From DTYU01 sp040756575 (lineage in GTDB: Bacteria; Bacillota; Desulfotomaculia; Desulfotomaculales; Ammonificaceae), in NCBI GenBank assembly GCA_040756575.1, contig JBFLYP010000005.1, positions 1 through 64,000 on the forward strand: DNA of 64,000 bases, given 5' to 3'. Positions 52,064-60,119 of this stretch are shown one piece after another (the first letter of the stretch is position 1; each line of letters opens with the position of its first letter). Position numbers and translations under genes: made by a program. Under the pieces are notes generated by a model. The model searched no databases. It was not told the DNA's origin and saw nothing but the letters and a program-made list of their open reading frames with translations.

Positions 52064-52430
52064 TCAAGAAAAAGCATACACCGGCACCTCGACTGTTCTC
52101 TGTACAGGAGGAGGAGCCTCGCGCAACCGGTCAAGCTTGTGCCGGCACGTCTCAGTATCAAAGTAAGCATCCCCACACTCGTCGCAGACCCAGGCAGGGA
52201 CGTTTTCAAAGCTAACTTGTCTCCCCACCAATTTTCGGCGGTAACAAACCTTCTGACGGTCTTGCCGCCACAAAGATAGCAACGTGTTACCATTCTTTCA
52301 ACCACCCTTCCGTGAACCCCGCGTCCGCCACTAGCCCACTTCGGAGGCGTAGGTTCATACACGGTAATAACAAGCAAAGTACCGGCGGGATCAAAAGCGC
52401 ATACCGCGTGAATTGGTCGCTCCTATTTCA
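52064..52430 (-). pseudogene. Decayed DUF4258 end and frameshifted YgiT-type zinc-finger antitoxin
   Basis: From about 52430 the minus frame reads HAVCAFDPAGTLLVITVYEP (end of a DUF4258-like toxin) without a start. After ATG 52312 it reads MVTRCYLCGGKTVRRFVTAE. The continuation VSFENVPAWVCDECGDAYFD and its helical tail lie in a different frame, ending at 52064. A single-nucleotide shift near 52200 separates the two CxxC motifs of a YgiT/MqsA-type finger. Confidence 0.75.
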
Positions 52431-52437
52431 CTCCACT

Positions 52438-52470
52438 AAAAAGGATCCGGCAATACACCGGACCCTTTGA
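52438..52470 (-). terminator. Terminator of the TolC-like gene
   Basis: Minus-strand AAAGGGTCCGG/CCGGATCCTTT stem and TTTT tail, about 85 nt after the stop. It is the same family as the hairpins behind the TolC fragments. Confidence 0.7.
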
Positions 52471-52552
52471 ATGATTGATGAATCGTTCTTTTTAAAACTT
52501 AAGAACCGTTCCCTAACCTTCCACTTTTTATTCTTTAGCATGTTCCCTCTTT

Positions 52553-53674
52553 TCAATCGGATGCGGATGTCGTAGCACCGCTGGTGCTGCTCTGCGCCAT
52601 TACGCCGAGGTACGCCCACGGCTTCTCCGCAGCCAGCTTCATGTAGGCATGCTGCGCCGCTATATCAAACAGGTTTTGCTTCGCTGCTATAAGGTCCGCC
52701 TCAGCCACTGTCACCTCGGCAGGTGTCCCGGCCCCCGCCGCCAACTTAACACGCGCCAGCCGCAGGTTCTCCTCAGCCAGGGTCACTCCCTCCTGCGCCG
52801 CTGCATAAGCCTCTTCAAGATTTCGGATGCCGTTATAGAGTTTACGCTCTAAAAGCGCCGCGGCATCCTCCGCACTCGCGGAATCAAGTTCCGCCCTGCG
52901 TGCATCTTTATCGGTTATTATTGTCATTGGGTTTCCCGTATCGTAATTCTGGATAGTCCGCTTGTATTCCGCTGCGTACCGTGCGATCCAAACTGTGGGG
53001 TTTTCACCGGTCGCCCAAGAGATACAGTCGCTTTCAGTCGCCGCCAACGGGGCATAAACCACGGTGTCGGTCAGTATCGGCCGCTCTTCCGCCCCTAGAC
53101 CGACTAACTGGTTAAGAGCCGCGTAAGCGTTGTTGAGTTCTCCCTGCGCCGCAGTTAAAGCCGCCTTCGCTCCTGCTAATTGCGTCTCCAGGCCGTTGAG
53201 CGCCGTCCGGGTGGCCATACCCGCCCGAACCATCGCCTTAGTCACCGCAATCTTCTTTTCGAGCGGCCTTAGTGCCGCCTCCTTCGCCGCCACCTTCTCT
53301 TGCGCCCGCAGCACCGCGTAGTAACGGCTGTAAACATCCAGCACCACCGTGTCGCGGGCCAGTTTATAGTTCTGACGGGCGCTACGCCAGCCGAAGTCGG
53401 CGCTTTCCTTAGCAAAGATCAGCGGCTCAGTACCTGGCGTGTAAGTCACCAACCACTGCGGTTGGAAAGCGCCGCCAGCCGAAATCCGGTCGGTTTCCGC
53501 TTTATCCATATCAAGTTGCGCCTTCTCTATACTCTTGCTGAAGCAAAGCGCCCGGAAGACGGCTTCACCCAGTCCCAACTTCATGGGCTCCTTTTCGGCG
53601 GCCGCCACCGAAGGAACAAAACAGATTCCAGTAAGGAAGATAGCGATAACCACCCGGGCTACTGCTCCTGTCAC
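52553..53674 (-). CDS. TolC-like (outer-membrane-efflux-type) protein
   Basis: 373 residues with a signal peptide (VARVVIAIFLTGICFVPSVAAA) and long TolC-type helices: LGLGEAVFRALCFSKSIEKAQ, then TAQGELNNAYAALNQLVG, and a second half EEAYAAAQEGVTLAEENLRL and AEVTVAEADLIAAKQNLFDI. Both structural repeats are present though shorter than in E. coli TolC (about 470). Its place beside an S-layer-type protein suggests an envelope role. In a Gram-positive-type cell the true location is uncertain. It is followed by a terminator, with four decayed 3' fragments of related genes downstream. Confidence 0.82.
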   Translation of the reverse strand: MTGAVARVVIAIFLTGICFVPSVAAAEKEPMKLGLGEAVFRALCFSKSIEKAQLDMDKAETDRISAGGAFQPQWLVTYTPGTEPLIFAKESADFGWRSARQNYKLARDTVVLDVYSRYYAVLRAQEKVAAKEAALRPLEKKIAVTKAMVRAGMATRTALNGLETQLAGAKAALTAAQGELNNAYAALNQLVGLGAEERPILTDTVVYAPLAATESDCISWATGENPTVWIARYAAEYKRTIQNYDTGNPMTIITDKDARRAELDSASAEDAAALLERKLYNGIRNLEEAYAAAQEGVTLAEENLRLARVKLAAGAGTPAEVTVAEADLIAAKQNLFDIAAQHAYMKLAAEKPWAYLGVMAQSSTSGATTSASD

Positions 53675-53776
53675 GACCCGTCACTCCTCATTACCTAAAT
53701 TGGTAGTTTAACTTGAATATATCCGGATGCACCTGGTACTGTCAAGGATATACCGTCCTTACCCAGCCGGAAATAT

Positions 53777-53811
53777 AAAGGGCCCGGGGGTCAAGCCCCG
53801 CAGGCCCTTTA
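53777..53811 (-). terminator. Terminator of the S-layer-like gene
   Basis: AAAGGGCC…GGCCCTTT stem with an inner CGGGG/CCCCG part, followed by ATATTT, between the S-layer-like and TolC-like genes. Confidence 0.7.
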
Positions 53812-53827
53812 CACGCAAACTTACACG

Positions 53828-55978
53828 TTAGGGTACGTTCATCGTGACGGTCTGAGTGGCCTCATCCCAGGTCACGACTGCGCCGAGTGCCTGGCCGACG
53901 AACCGAAGCGGTAGCATCGTCCGGCCGGGGGCCACGATCTCCGGCGCAACGTCCATCGTTACACCGATACCGTTAATCAGCATCGTCTTGGAGCCGATGG
54001 TCATCTGCACGACCCGGTCGCCCTTGATCAGGGTGACGGTCTTCCTGATGCCGTCCCAGATTATGTTGGACTCATCAACGCCGGCAGCAAGCGCCGCGTA
54101 CCGGACAGGCAGGAAGGTCCGGCCGTCCTTGATATACGGCGCAACATCCATGGTCTGCTCGACGCCGTTTACCTTGTATGTGGTGGAGCCGATGACGAAG
54201 GAGCTATCCTTCTTGGTCGCGGAAACGGCCTTCGCGTTGACCACTTTGACAATGGTTTTGGTGGGGTAGTCAGTGCTCAGGCTCTTACCGCTAAGTTCTA
54301 CTTCAATGTCGCCCTTCGCGCCGGTGTCCACGTTGTACTTGATGCCGGTCAGCTTGATGGTATCGGCCGAACCGCCAAGATTCAGGCTGTCAATTTTGAA
54401 TTCGCTCTTGCCCTTGGCGCCACTGGTGGTCACCGGATCCTCGCTGTTGACCTGGTACTTGAACTCCTGGGCGAACTTTACCCACGAGGGCAGCGTGATC
54501 TTCAGTGCATCAGCAGCCTGGCTGGTCATGCTGGTCGGCTTGGTCTCGGTAATCGTGATGTCGCCGGCAACCTGGTTGGTCTCACCGGCAATAACATCCG
54601 GATAAGCGGCAGCGGTAACCGACGCCGGGGCGACGATCTTACCGACCACCACATCGCCGGTTGCACCGGCATCACCGCTGAAGCTGAGCTTCAGGTCGCC
54701 GAGCGCGGCAGTCTCGTCGATATCGACGTAGATACTCGTGATCTTGAACTCGTCCGCGTTGCTGGTGATGATCCAAACCTTCTTGTTGTCATCATACAGA
54801 GTTGCGCTGCCGTTAGTACAATTTGGTGTATCGGTGAACTTAACACCCGACGGCGCCTGGATAACGATGGACTTACCGGACGAAATGTTGCCGTTGGACT
54901 TCACAGTTATTTCATCCACGGCCTGGCTCTTCTTCGCCAAGAGCAGGTCCTCGGTCTGGGTGTCCTTGGTGCTTAGGGTAACCGTCGGCGCGCCGACGTT
55001 ACCGATGACCAGCGTCGCAGTCTTCACTTTGCTCGAAGAGCTGGTAACACTAACGGTCACGTCGCCGCTCGGCGCCCCGGGCATCACGTTGATATACGGG
55101 GTGATGGAAAGGGTATCCGCAAGTGTGGACAGAGTGTCGATGTGAATCCAGAGTTTCTTGGTGTTGTTACTCTCCGCCTTTTTCAAAGTAGCGCTAAGGC
55201 CATAGGCACCTGGAGTCAACGTTGTTTCATTAGAGGTGTTGCCCGTTTCACAATCCCACGTGAAATAGCTGGACGGCAGTTCAAGGTAAACATCAGCGTC
55301 AACGGGGAAGGCACCAGCCGCGCTCTCTGTGAAGGTGATTTTTGCGGCCTTCTGCGTGTTCTTAGCCTCACTCAAGGCCTTCGCCGTTTCCGCGGAAGCA
55401 GTCACTTCTTTAGTGGCAACTTGGCCGACCTTCAAGTCCGCAGTGTAGTCCGAACCAACCTGCAGACCGTCATCACCGACGATCTTTGCCGTTGCCTTCA
55501 CAGTGATGTCGTCCGCCGCATCGGTGCCGATGTTGACCTTGCTACAACTCGCAGTCGAGAAGTTGAAGGTAACGGAAGTCTTATAGGTTCCGCTGGTATT
55601 AAGCGGCACGGCAACCGTCAGCTTCTGCTCGCCGCCAGTCTTAAACGAAGACGTATTAAGCGTCTGCTGAGTGGTATCGTGGTAGTAAACCACATAGTTC
55701 GTGGAGAAGTTATCGACAGTCGGGGTCGTGACATACTTCACGCCCGTCGGCAGCTCAACCGTGGCGTAAACATAGCCAGAAACATTACCGAGTTCGGCAT
55801 TATCCACGGTCACCTTAACCCAGCCGAGCGACTGGTTATCCTGCTTCTCCACCGTTGCCAGCGCGTTGGAGAACGACACCTTATCGGCACCGAACGCCGT
55901 GCCCACCGGCAGCACGATGCTGAGCATAAACGCCACCGTCAGCAGGATGCTGAGCCATTTCTTGCGCGCTTTAATCAA
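53828..55978 (-). CDS. S-layer-like protein with C-terminal copper-amine-oxidase-N/stalk domain
   Basis: 716 residues, exported (signal peptide 1–30, LSILLTVAFMLSIVLPVGTAFG). Residues 33–590 are Thr/Val/Ser-rich beta-sandwich material with few Cys, as in surface-layer proteins. Residues about 600–716 form a Cu_amine_oxidase_N1-type stalk domain (VNGVEQTMDVAPYIKDGRTFLPVRYAA; MLINGIGVTMDVAPEIVAPGRTMLPLRF), used in many Peptococcaceae in place of SLH domains. It is likely a major envelope protein. Its long leader lies at 55979–56440. Copper binding should not be assumed. Confidence 0.88.
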   Translation of the reverse strand: MIKARKKWLSILLTVAFMLSIVLPVGTAFGADKVSFSNALATVEKQDNQSLGWVKVTVDNAELGNVSGYVYATVELPTGVKYVTTPTVDNFSTNYVVYYHDTTQQTLNTSSFKTGGEQKLTVAVPLNTSGTYKTSVTFNFSTASCSKVNIGTDAADDITVKATAKIVGDDGLQVGSDYTADLKVGQVATKEVTASAETAKALSEAKNTQKAAKITFTESAAGAFPVDADVYLELPSSYFTWDCETGNTSNETTLTPGAYGLSATLKKAESNNTKKLWIHIDTLSTLADTLSITPYINVMPGAPSGDVTVSVTSSSSKVKTATLVIGNVGAPTVTLSTKDTQTEDLLLAKKSQAVDEITVKSNGNISSGKSIVIQAPSGVKFTDTPNCTNGSATLYDDNKKVWIITSNADEFKITSIYVDIDETAALGDLKLSFSGDAGATGDVVVGKIVAPASVTAAAYPDVIAGETNQVAGDITITETKPTSMTSQAADALKITLPSWVKFAQEFKYQVNSEDPVTTSGAKGKSEFKIDSLNLGGSADTIKLTGIKYNVDTGAKGDIEVELSGKSLSTDYPTKTIVKVVNAKAVSATKKDSSFVIGSTTYKVNGVEQTMDVAPYIKDGRTFLPVRYAALAAGVDESNIIWDGIRKTVTLIKGDRVVQMTIGSKTMLINGIGVTMDVAPEIVAPGRTMLPLRFVGQALGAVVTWDEATQTVTMNVP

Positions 55979-56445
55979 GCTGTTTCCCTCCTTGACATTA
56001 GTTTGTTAGTTCGAAGTTCGAAGTTCGAAGTTCGAAGCTTTAGGCTCAAATCTTAAGAGTCAGGGAATCGTTTTGAGGTGGTATGGGGCTTTTTCCGGTG
56101 CCGGTTCGGCGCTCTACCCTCGTCTGCGGGCTGCCCCTTTTAACTCCGGCCCGGCGGCCGCCGCTTGCCGGCTCATCCCCCCTTTCTCACGGTTGTCTCT
56201 CAGTCGTCGGTCGTCGGACGTCGGTCGCCGGACTTTTGCGGGATTCTTACTGCATTTAACGGCTTTAGTCTCGACAGCTGACGACCGCTGACTGGCAACT
56301 GTTACCGGTAACCCGGAGGAAGATTATTCTACACGCCCCGCCGCTTTCCTGCTTTTTCAGCCCTCTTTTTAACGGAGGACGGCAGTATTCTTGCAACGGC
56401 GGGTAAATTCCTCCTCGGTTACCTGATTAATTAGACACCGGAGCG
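55979..56445 (-). other. Long leader/intergenic region of the S-layer-like gene
   Basis: No gene. The heptamer TTCGAAG is repeated four times at 56010–56037. Around 56197–56290 lie GTCGTCGGTCGTCGG-type tracts and CAGCTGACGACCGCTGAC. Near 56365–56415 the minus strand pairs CCGAGGAGG with CCTCCG around GAATTTACCCGCCG, a possible leader structure. No promoter is certain. Confidence 0.4.
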
Positions 56446-56477
56446 CCGGAAAAAGTTCCACCCGGAAGAAAAAAATT
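56446..56477 (+). repeat. Boundary repeat, left copy
   Basis: CCGGAAAAAGTTCCACCCGG followed by AAGAAAAAAATT. The same ~31-bp sequence, with one difference in the first 20 bases, stands in direct orientation at 60024–60054, at the other end of the 56.5–60.1 kb toxin–antitoxin cluster. Confidence 0.8.
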
Positions 56478-56494
56478 GAGTATCATTTTTCGGT

Positions 56495-56515
56495 CAACAA
56501 AGATAATCCTTGTTA
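56495..56515. promoter_or_regulatory. Possible operator of the BrnTA operon
   Basis: Imperfect palindrome AACAAAGATAATCCTTGTT, 15 nt upstream of the -35 box. BrnA antitoxins autoregulate through such sites; binding here is a guess. Confidence 0.35.
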
Positions 56516-56529
56516 ACAGTATGTTTGTA

Positions 56530-56558
56530 TTGACATTATATTTACGGACCCTTAAAAT
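56530..56558 (+). promoter_or_regulatory. Promoter of the BrnT–BrnA operon
   Basis: -35 TTGACA (56530–56535), a 17-bp spacer and -10 TAAAAT (56553–56558), 21 nt before the BrnT start. Confidence 0.8.
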
Positions 56559-56579
56559 ATTTTTCAGGGTGATGCCGTA

Positions 56580-56879
56580 ATGAACCTCTTCGTTAGGGAC
56601 TTTGAATGGGATCCAGAAGAGCAGCCGAATGGAAACGTACAGCACATTACCAAACACAACGTCACCCCGGTAGAAGCGGAAGAAGTTTTTGAGTTCCCCG
56701 AGGAGGTATTGATCCGCAAGACACGCCAGGGCTACCGCTTGGCATACGGACGAACGGCAGCCGGACGGTACCTGTTGGTTGTATTCGTGCTTAAGCAAAG
56801 TGGCGTTGTCCGCGTAATTACTGCGCGGGATATGAATCAGGCCGAGCGGCGTTACTACCGCTCCCAGATTCTTTCTTAA
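56580..56879 (+). CDS. brnT: BrnT-family toxin
   Basis: 99 residues with the DUF497/BrnT layout: FEWDPEEQPNGNVQHITKHNVTPVEAEEVF, the AYGRTAAGRYLLVVFVL strand and the VVRVITARDMNQAERRYYR end holding the RelE-like basic residues. BrnT is a ribonuclease toxin. The antitoxin gene follows after 29 nt. Confidence 0.93.
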   Translation: MNLFVRDFEWDPEEQPNGNVQHITKHNVTPVEAEEVFEFPEEVLIRKTRQGYRLAYGRTAAGRYLLVVFVLKQSGVVRVITARDMNQAERRYYRSQILS

Positions 56880-56908
56880 AGCTAAATCCAAAAGGGGACA
56901 AAACTAAG

Positions 56909-57208
56909 ATGGCTCAAAAACCACGGCTTCCAGAATTTAAAGACGAGCAAGAGGCACGCGATTTCTTTGATACGCACGATACAGTGGAACTGATAGGGGA
57001 AACCGAGCCTGAGGAGCTGGTGCTCGCCCCGGAACTCGCCGAAAAGCTGCGTCGGCGCCGCGAGCGCAAGGAAGTGATTACCATTCGGATTTCTGCCCCT
57101 CATTTGGCAAGAATAAAAAGGATCGCGCAAAGGAAAGGGATCCCTTACCAGACACTGATCCAACTCTGGCTTGCCGAAGCGCTGGAACGGGAATACAGGA
57201 GCAGCTAA
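56909..57208 (+). CDS. brnA: BrnA/CopG-type antitoxin
   Basis: 99 residues. The N-terminal part is acidic (FKDEQEARDFFDTHDTVELIGETEPEEL). The C-terminal ribbon-helix-helix (EVITIRISAPHLARIKRIAQRKGIPYQTLIQLWLAEAL) is the DNA-binding part. Downstream of brnT, as in known BrnTA operons. Confidence 0.92.
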   Translation: MAQKPRLPEFKDEQEARDFFDTHDTVELIGETEPEELVLAPELAEKLRRRRERKEVITIRISAPHLARIKRIAQRKGIPYQTLIQLWLAEALEREYRSS

Positions 57209-57209
57209 G

Positions 57210-57376
57210 GTGGAAAACATCCTGGGCCTTTTAGATGCCGGTGGGTAACGCCGCAGGAGATCCTGGAGGATTACCCCGACCTGGAGCCGGAGGATATAAA
57301 AGCCTGCCTTGCTTACGCCCGCGCTTTGGTTGCCAACGAAAGCATTGACACCGTGAACGTCGAGGTGGCCAGATGA
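57210..57376 (+). pseudogene. DUF433 antitoxin remnant 1
   Basis: Begins right after the brnA stop with VENILGLLDAGG, shifts frame, then VTPQEILEDYPDLEPEDIKA and CLAYARALVANESIDTVNVE through VAR stop 57374. It is the C-terminal two thirds of a DUF433 protein, without a start or N-terminus. Its tail recurs at 58222, 59065 and 60120. Confidence 0.78.
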
Positions 57377-57403
57377 GGAAATTTAGGTAAAGAGATAAAA
57401 CGC

Positions 57404-57632
57404 TCACAACAAGTCTTTCAACTCGTCAGAAGTTAATCTCGCCGTTTTAAGAATGCTTTTCAAAGTCCTAGGCGGGAGAACTTTCCCCCTGATGCACTGG
57501 TATTACCGCCCATCGCGAGGTATCCTCCCGATGCACCAAATGGTGATGGCTACCCTTAACATAAGTTTCTACAAAGCCCGCCCGCACCAAGGCATTCAGC
57601 ACTTCCTTCCCGGTAACACGAGGCAGTTTCAA
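57404..57632 (-). pseudogene. hicA: HicA toxin broken by a frameshift in a G5 run
   Basis: TTG 57632 reads LKLPRVTGKEVLNALVRAGF, then VKGSHHHLV with the catalytic His, then WAVIPVHQG. At GGGGG (57484–57488 as C5 on the plus strand) the frame breaks. One G fewer would give KVLPPRTLKSILKTARLTSD and stop at 57404. Otherwise it is intact, and its HicB partner is complete. A sequencing or assembly error at the homopolymer is possible. Confidence 0.8.
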
Positions 57633-57853
57633 CCGATCGCCACCTCAACGGTGACTTCTTCCACTTCCGGCAGCGGTTCCCCCATCCGCTGCCGGGCCTC
57701 AAGGAAGCACTCGATAGCCTCGCGGGTATTCGCCAAAGCCTCCTCCTTGGTGGCTCCGAAACTCGAAAGTCCGGCCAGTGCCGGAACGGTACCCACCCAT
57801 TGACCGTCTTCATCCTTTTCTAAGATAACGGTAAATCGTCGCATAAGCGTCAC
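57629..57853 (-). CDS. hicB: HicB antitoxin
   Basis: 74 residues: RRFTVILEKDEDGQWVGTVPALAGLSSFGATKEEALANTREAIECFLEARQRMGEPLP is a complete short HicB. Its stop overlaps the hicA start. The remnant at 45478–45645 is a close relative. Confidence 0.92.
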   Translation of the reverse strand: MTLMRRFTVILEKDEDGQWVGTVPALAGLSSFGATKEEALANTREAIECFLEARQRMGEPLPEVEEVTVEVAIG

Positions 57854-57954
57854 CCCCGTATTACTGTTATCCTTATCCGGTAGCCTCTATCCTTCATTAT
57901 AAGCCTGTGCCGCGCCGGCCAGCAACCGGGCAGCCGGCCGCGCCTGAGAATATC

Positions 57955-58040
57955 TTCTAAATCCCCGCCGCTTACCGGTTAACGCCGAACACCAAACGTC
58001 AAACGTAGACCGAACGCAGAACGTCGAACGGACCCCAAAT
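57955..58040. repeat. AACGTC/GAACG simple-repeat tract
   Basis: Short units AACGTC, AACGTAG, AACGCAG and AACGTCGAACG follow each other. The same kind of tract forms part of the dispersed structured repeat at 20.1, 25.1 and 61.4 kb. Confidence 0.5.
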
Positions 58041-58041
58041 A

Positions 58042-58212
58042 CCGGAACTGAACTTCAAAGCCTGGGAAATCGCCGAAAAACTTGGTTTACCCACCGCCTA
58101 TGACGCCTTCTATGTGGCTACGGCAATATCAACAGGGTGCGAGTTCTGGACGGGGGACCGCCGGCTGGAGGATAAGCTTCACCTCCTGGATGTACGGTTA
58201 CGAAGATTGTGA
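58042..58212 (+). pseudogene. VapC PIN toxin, C-terminal fragment
   Basis: The frame LNFKAWEIAEKLGLPTAYDA, then FYVATAISTGCEFWTGDRRL with its end at 58212, is the last third of a PIN-domain toxin including the TAYDAFY and TGDRRL acidic motifs. No start or N-terminal half exists. Confidence 0.78.
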
Positions 58213-58221
58213 CCATAACTC

Positions 58222-58265
58222 TGAACGAAAGCATTAACACCGTAAACGTCGCGGCAGGCAGGTGA
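58222..58265 (+). pseudogene. DUF433 tail remnant 2
   Basis: LNESINTVNVAAGR and stop, matching the end of remnant 1. It sits directly before the promoter of the next toxin–antitoxin operon. Confidence 0.6.
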
Positions 58266-58274
58266 AATCCACTC

Positions 58275-58303
58275 TTGACTTTAGAATACAAGCTGGGTAA
58301 TAA
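58275..58303 (+). promoter_or_regulatory. Promoter of the AbrB/PIN operon
   Basis: TTGACT (58275–58280), a 17-bp spacer and TAATAA (58298–58303). Closely similar to the promoter at 59176–59204. Confidence 0.7.
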
Positions 58304-58327
58304 TGTAAGAAAATAAGGAGCACCGGT

Positions 58328-58603
58328 ATGCACAGGGTTAAAATGACCTCAAAAGGCCAGCTGACCTTACCTAAGCAGATAAGGGAAAAACTCCGCCTGC
58401 GGGCAGGAACTTACCTTGAGGCCCGCATCCGCGGCACCGAGCTGGTGCTAAAACCCGTAACCCAAGAGAACGACAGCGAAATGCTTCTGGAATTTTGCCG
58501 GCAAAACACCCGGGAAGCCGACCTGGATAAAGCCCGCCGCATAATGTCCCGGGTACCCGTTGTTATGCACGAAAGGGTGCGCCGGTTGCGCGAGGAAGGG
58601 TAA
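58328..58603 (+). CDS. VapB-like AbrB-type antitoxin
   Basis: 91 residues. AbrB swapped-hairpin N-terminus HRVKMTSKGQLTLPKQIREKLRLRAGTYLEARIRG, followed by a helical basic/acidic tail. The toxin gene starts 8 nt downstream. Confidence 0.92.
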   Translation: MHRVKMTSKGQLTLPKQIREKLRLRAGTYLEARIRGTELVLKPVTQENDSEMLLEFCRQNTREADLDKARRIMSRVPVVMHERVRRLREEG

Positions 58604-58611
58604 GCGGGGTA

Positions 58612-59064
58612 ATGGACGCTTATTTCCTCGATACCAGCGCCCTCTTCAAGCGCTACCGCCCCGAGGAAGGGTCCGCCGCCGTTGAGGCGCTATTTAACCA
58701 GCAAGCCGCGCGTTTCATTTCTGAAATTACGCTCCTCGAAGTTCTCAGTAACCTGCGCCGCCTCGTTGACGTGGATAAGATTGTTACTCCGGAGGAGTTT
58801 GATACGCTGCGAGCCACATTTCTTAAAGATATCGCCGAAGAGAACCTTGAAGTGGTCAGACTTACCGGCACCATTATCGTAAAGAGCCTCGCCATAGCTT
58901 CGCACAGGTATATTACCCCGACAGATGCCATCCAATTAGCTACTGCCGTATCAATGGCCGAACCGCCGGTGTTTGTCTGCGCCGACCAAAAGCTGCTGCG
59001 CCTGGCGACGGAGGAAGGGCTGGAAGTATTAGACGTCAGCCGGGACGTTCCCGCAGAGAAGTAA
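58612..59064 (+). CDS. VapC-like PIN-domain toxin
   Basis: 150 residues. Asp in YFLDTSALFKRY, Glu in ITLLEVLSNL, Asp in TPTDAIQLATAV and VCADQKLL provide the PIN acidic cluster. It belongs to the group with YRPEEGS and SAD/CADQKLL motifs. Operon with the AbrB-type antitoxin. Confidence 0.93.
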   Translation: MDAYFLDTSALFKRYRPEEGSAAVEALFNQQAARFISEITLLEVLSNLRRLVDVDKIVTPEEFDTLRATFLKDIAEENLEVVRLTGTIIVKSLAIASHRYITPTDAIQLATAVSMAEPPVFVCADQKLLRLATEEGLEVLDVSRDVPAEK

Positions 59065-59164
59065 AGCCGCAGGAAATCCTGACCAACTATTCTCACCTGG
59101 AACGGAGGAGATGAAGGACTGTCTTGCATATGCCCGTGTACCGGAAAAGACCATAAAGCGGTGA
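59065..59164 (+). pseudogene. DUF433 remnant 3
   Basis: Follows the vapC stop without a gap: KPQEILTNYSHLE, a frame change, then EEMKDCLAYARVPEKTIKR and stop. The C-terminal half of a DUF433 antitoxin. Confidence 0.68.
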
Positions 59165-59175
59165 GATTTGCATTC

Positions 59176-59204
59176 TTGACTAAAAAGCAGAAATGTGTAA
59201 TAAT
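59176..59204 (+). promoter_or_regulatory. Promoter of the RHH/PIN operon
   Basis: TTGACT (59176–59181), a 16–17-bp spacer and TAATAAT (59198–59204). The preceding GGTGAGATTT resembles the GGTGAAATCC before the promoter at 58275. Confidence 0.7.
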
Positions 59205-59251
59205 GAATGTGTAATTACGCAAGGGAGAAGGGACCGGTGGAGATGCGTAGA

Positions 59252-59470
59252 ATGCAGGTTGTGGTTGAAGAATGGCAGTACGAGGTTCTGCGGGCAATCG
59301 CCGCGCGACAGGGGAAGTCGGTATCGGCTGTCTTGAGGCAGATAATCACCAGCCAGATTAGCGAAACCTCTAACAAAGACCCTCTGCTGGAAGTTGCCGG
59401 GATAGCCCAGGCGCCGCCGGAAAAAGACCTGGGTAGCGAAACAATTGATGAACGCCTCTATAAGGCGTGA
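59252..59470 (+). CDS. VapB-like ribbon-helix-helix antitoxin
   Basis: About 72 residues: MQVVVEEWQYEVLRAIAARQGKSVSAVLRQII is a CopG-type ribbon-helix-helix, followed by a short acidic tail. ATG 59252 has GGAG 9 nt upstream; ATG 59243 is an alternative. It overlaps its toxin by 4 nt. Confidence 0.88.
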   Translation: MQVVVEEWQYEVLRAIAARQGKSVSAVLRQIITSQISETSNKDPLLEVAGIAQAPPEKDLGSETIDERLYKA

Positions 59471-59904
59471 GTAAAATGCGCCAGATATTCGTAGATACCA
59501 GCTTTTGGTACGCCCACGCCTTTGCCGGTGACCCCCATCACCAGGAGGCGGTAGCTTTTCTCAGCCGTATACCTGCCCCCCTTGTAACTTCTAACTTCGT
59601 TTTCGACGAATTAATGACTATCCTGCGGTATGATTTCGGCCACCATGTAGCCGTGAAATACGGGAAACACCTGCGGGAGAGCAAGATTTGCACTCTGGTA
59701 CGCCTGAACGCCGAGGACGAGGAAACGGCTTGGGCGCTTTTCCTCAAGTACAGCGATCAGAATTTCAGTTTTACCGACTGCACCAGCTTTGCTCTCATGC
59801 GCCGCTTGGGGATTAATGAGGCAGCCGCTTTTGACGGTCATTTTGATGCCGCCGGTTTCATCCGCTTACCCGCGGTGCCGCTAAGAAAAAAGCCGCCAAC
59901 GTAA
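59467..59904 (+). CDS. VapC-like PIN-domain toxin
   Basis: 145 residues starting at GTG. Asp in IFVDTSFWYAHA, Glu in FVFDELMTIL, Asp in FSFTDCTSFALM and AFDGHFDAAGFIRL supply the acidic cluster. It belongs to the same subgroup as the toxin at 46508–46927. Confidence 0.92.
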   Translation: MSKMRQIFVDTSFWYAHAFAGDPHHQEAVAFLSRIPAPLVTSNFVFDELMTILRYDFGHHVAVKYGKHLRESKICTLVRLNAEDEETAWALFLKYSDQNFSFTDCTSFALMRRLGINEAAAFDGHFDAAGFIRLPAVPLRKKPPT

Positions 59905-60023
59905 AGGTAATAAATTTCATCACCCGGGTTGAATTATTATACCACACCCGTCAGACGTATTGATGAGGAAAGCAGCAGCGTTTTGCCCCAAGTAGCCCAA
60001 AAGTCCCGCCAAAACCGGCCTCC

Positions 60024-60054
60024 CCGGAAAAAGTTCCGCCCGGAAGAAAAAATT
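60024..60054 (+). repeat. Boundary repeat, right copy
   Basis: CCGGAAAAAGTTCCGCCCGG followed by AAGAAAAAATTTTTT, the direct-repeat partner of 56446–56477. A TATAAT box (about 60062) follows, so the repeat may carry promoter function. Confidence 0.8.
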
Positions 60055-60119
60055 TTTTGTGGTATAATAAAATCTGGCAGCAACTCTAATAGGAGCAATT
60101 TTAAGTTGCCAGCAAAATA

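Noticed and set aside
53828..55978. Copper amine oxidase enzyme
   Set aside because: Only the N1/stalk-type domain is present; there is no catalytic oxidase domain.
55142..56056. Plus-strand ORF (304 codons) opposite the S-layer-like gene
   Set aside because: Arg/His-rich antisense frame; the minus-strand gene has a signal peptide and stalk domain.
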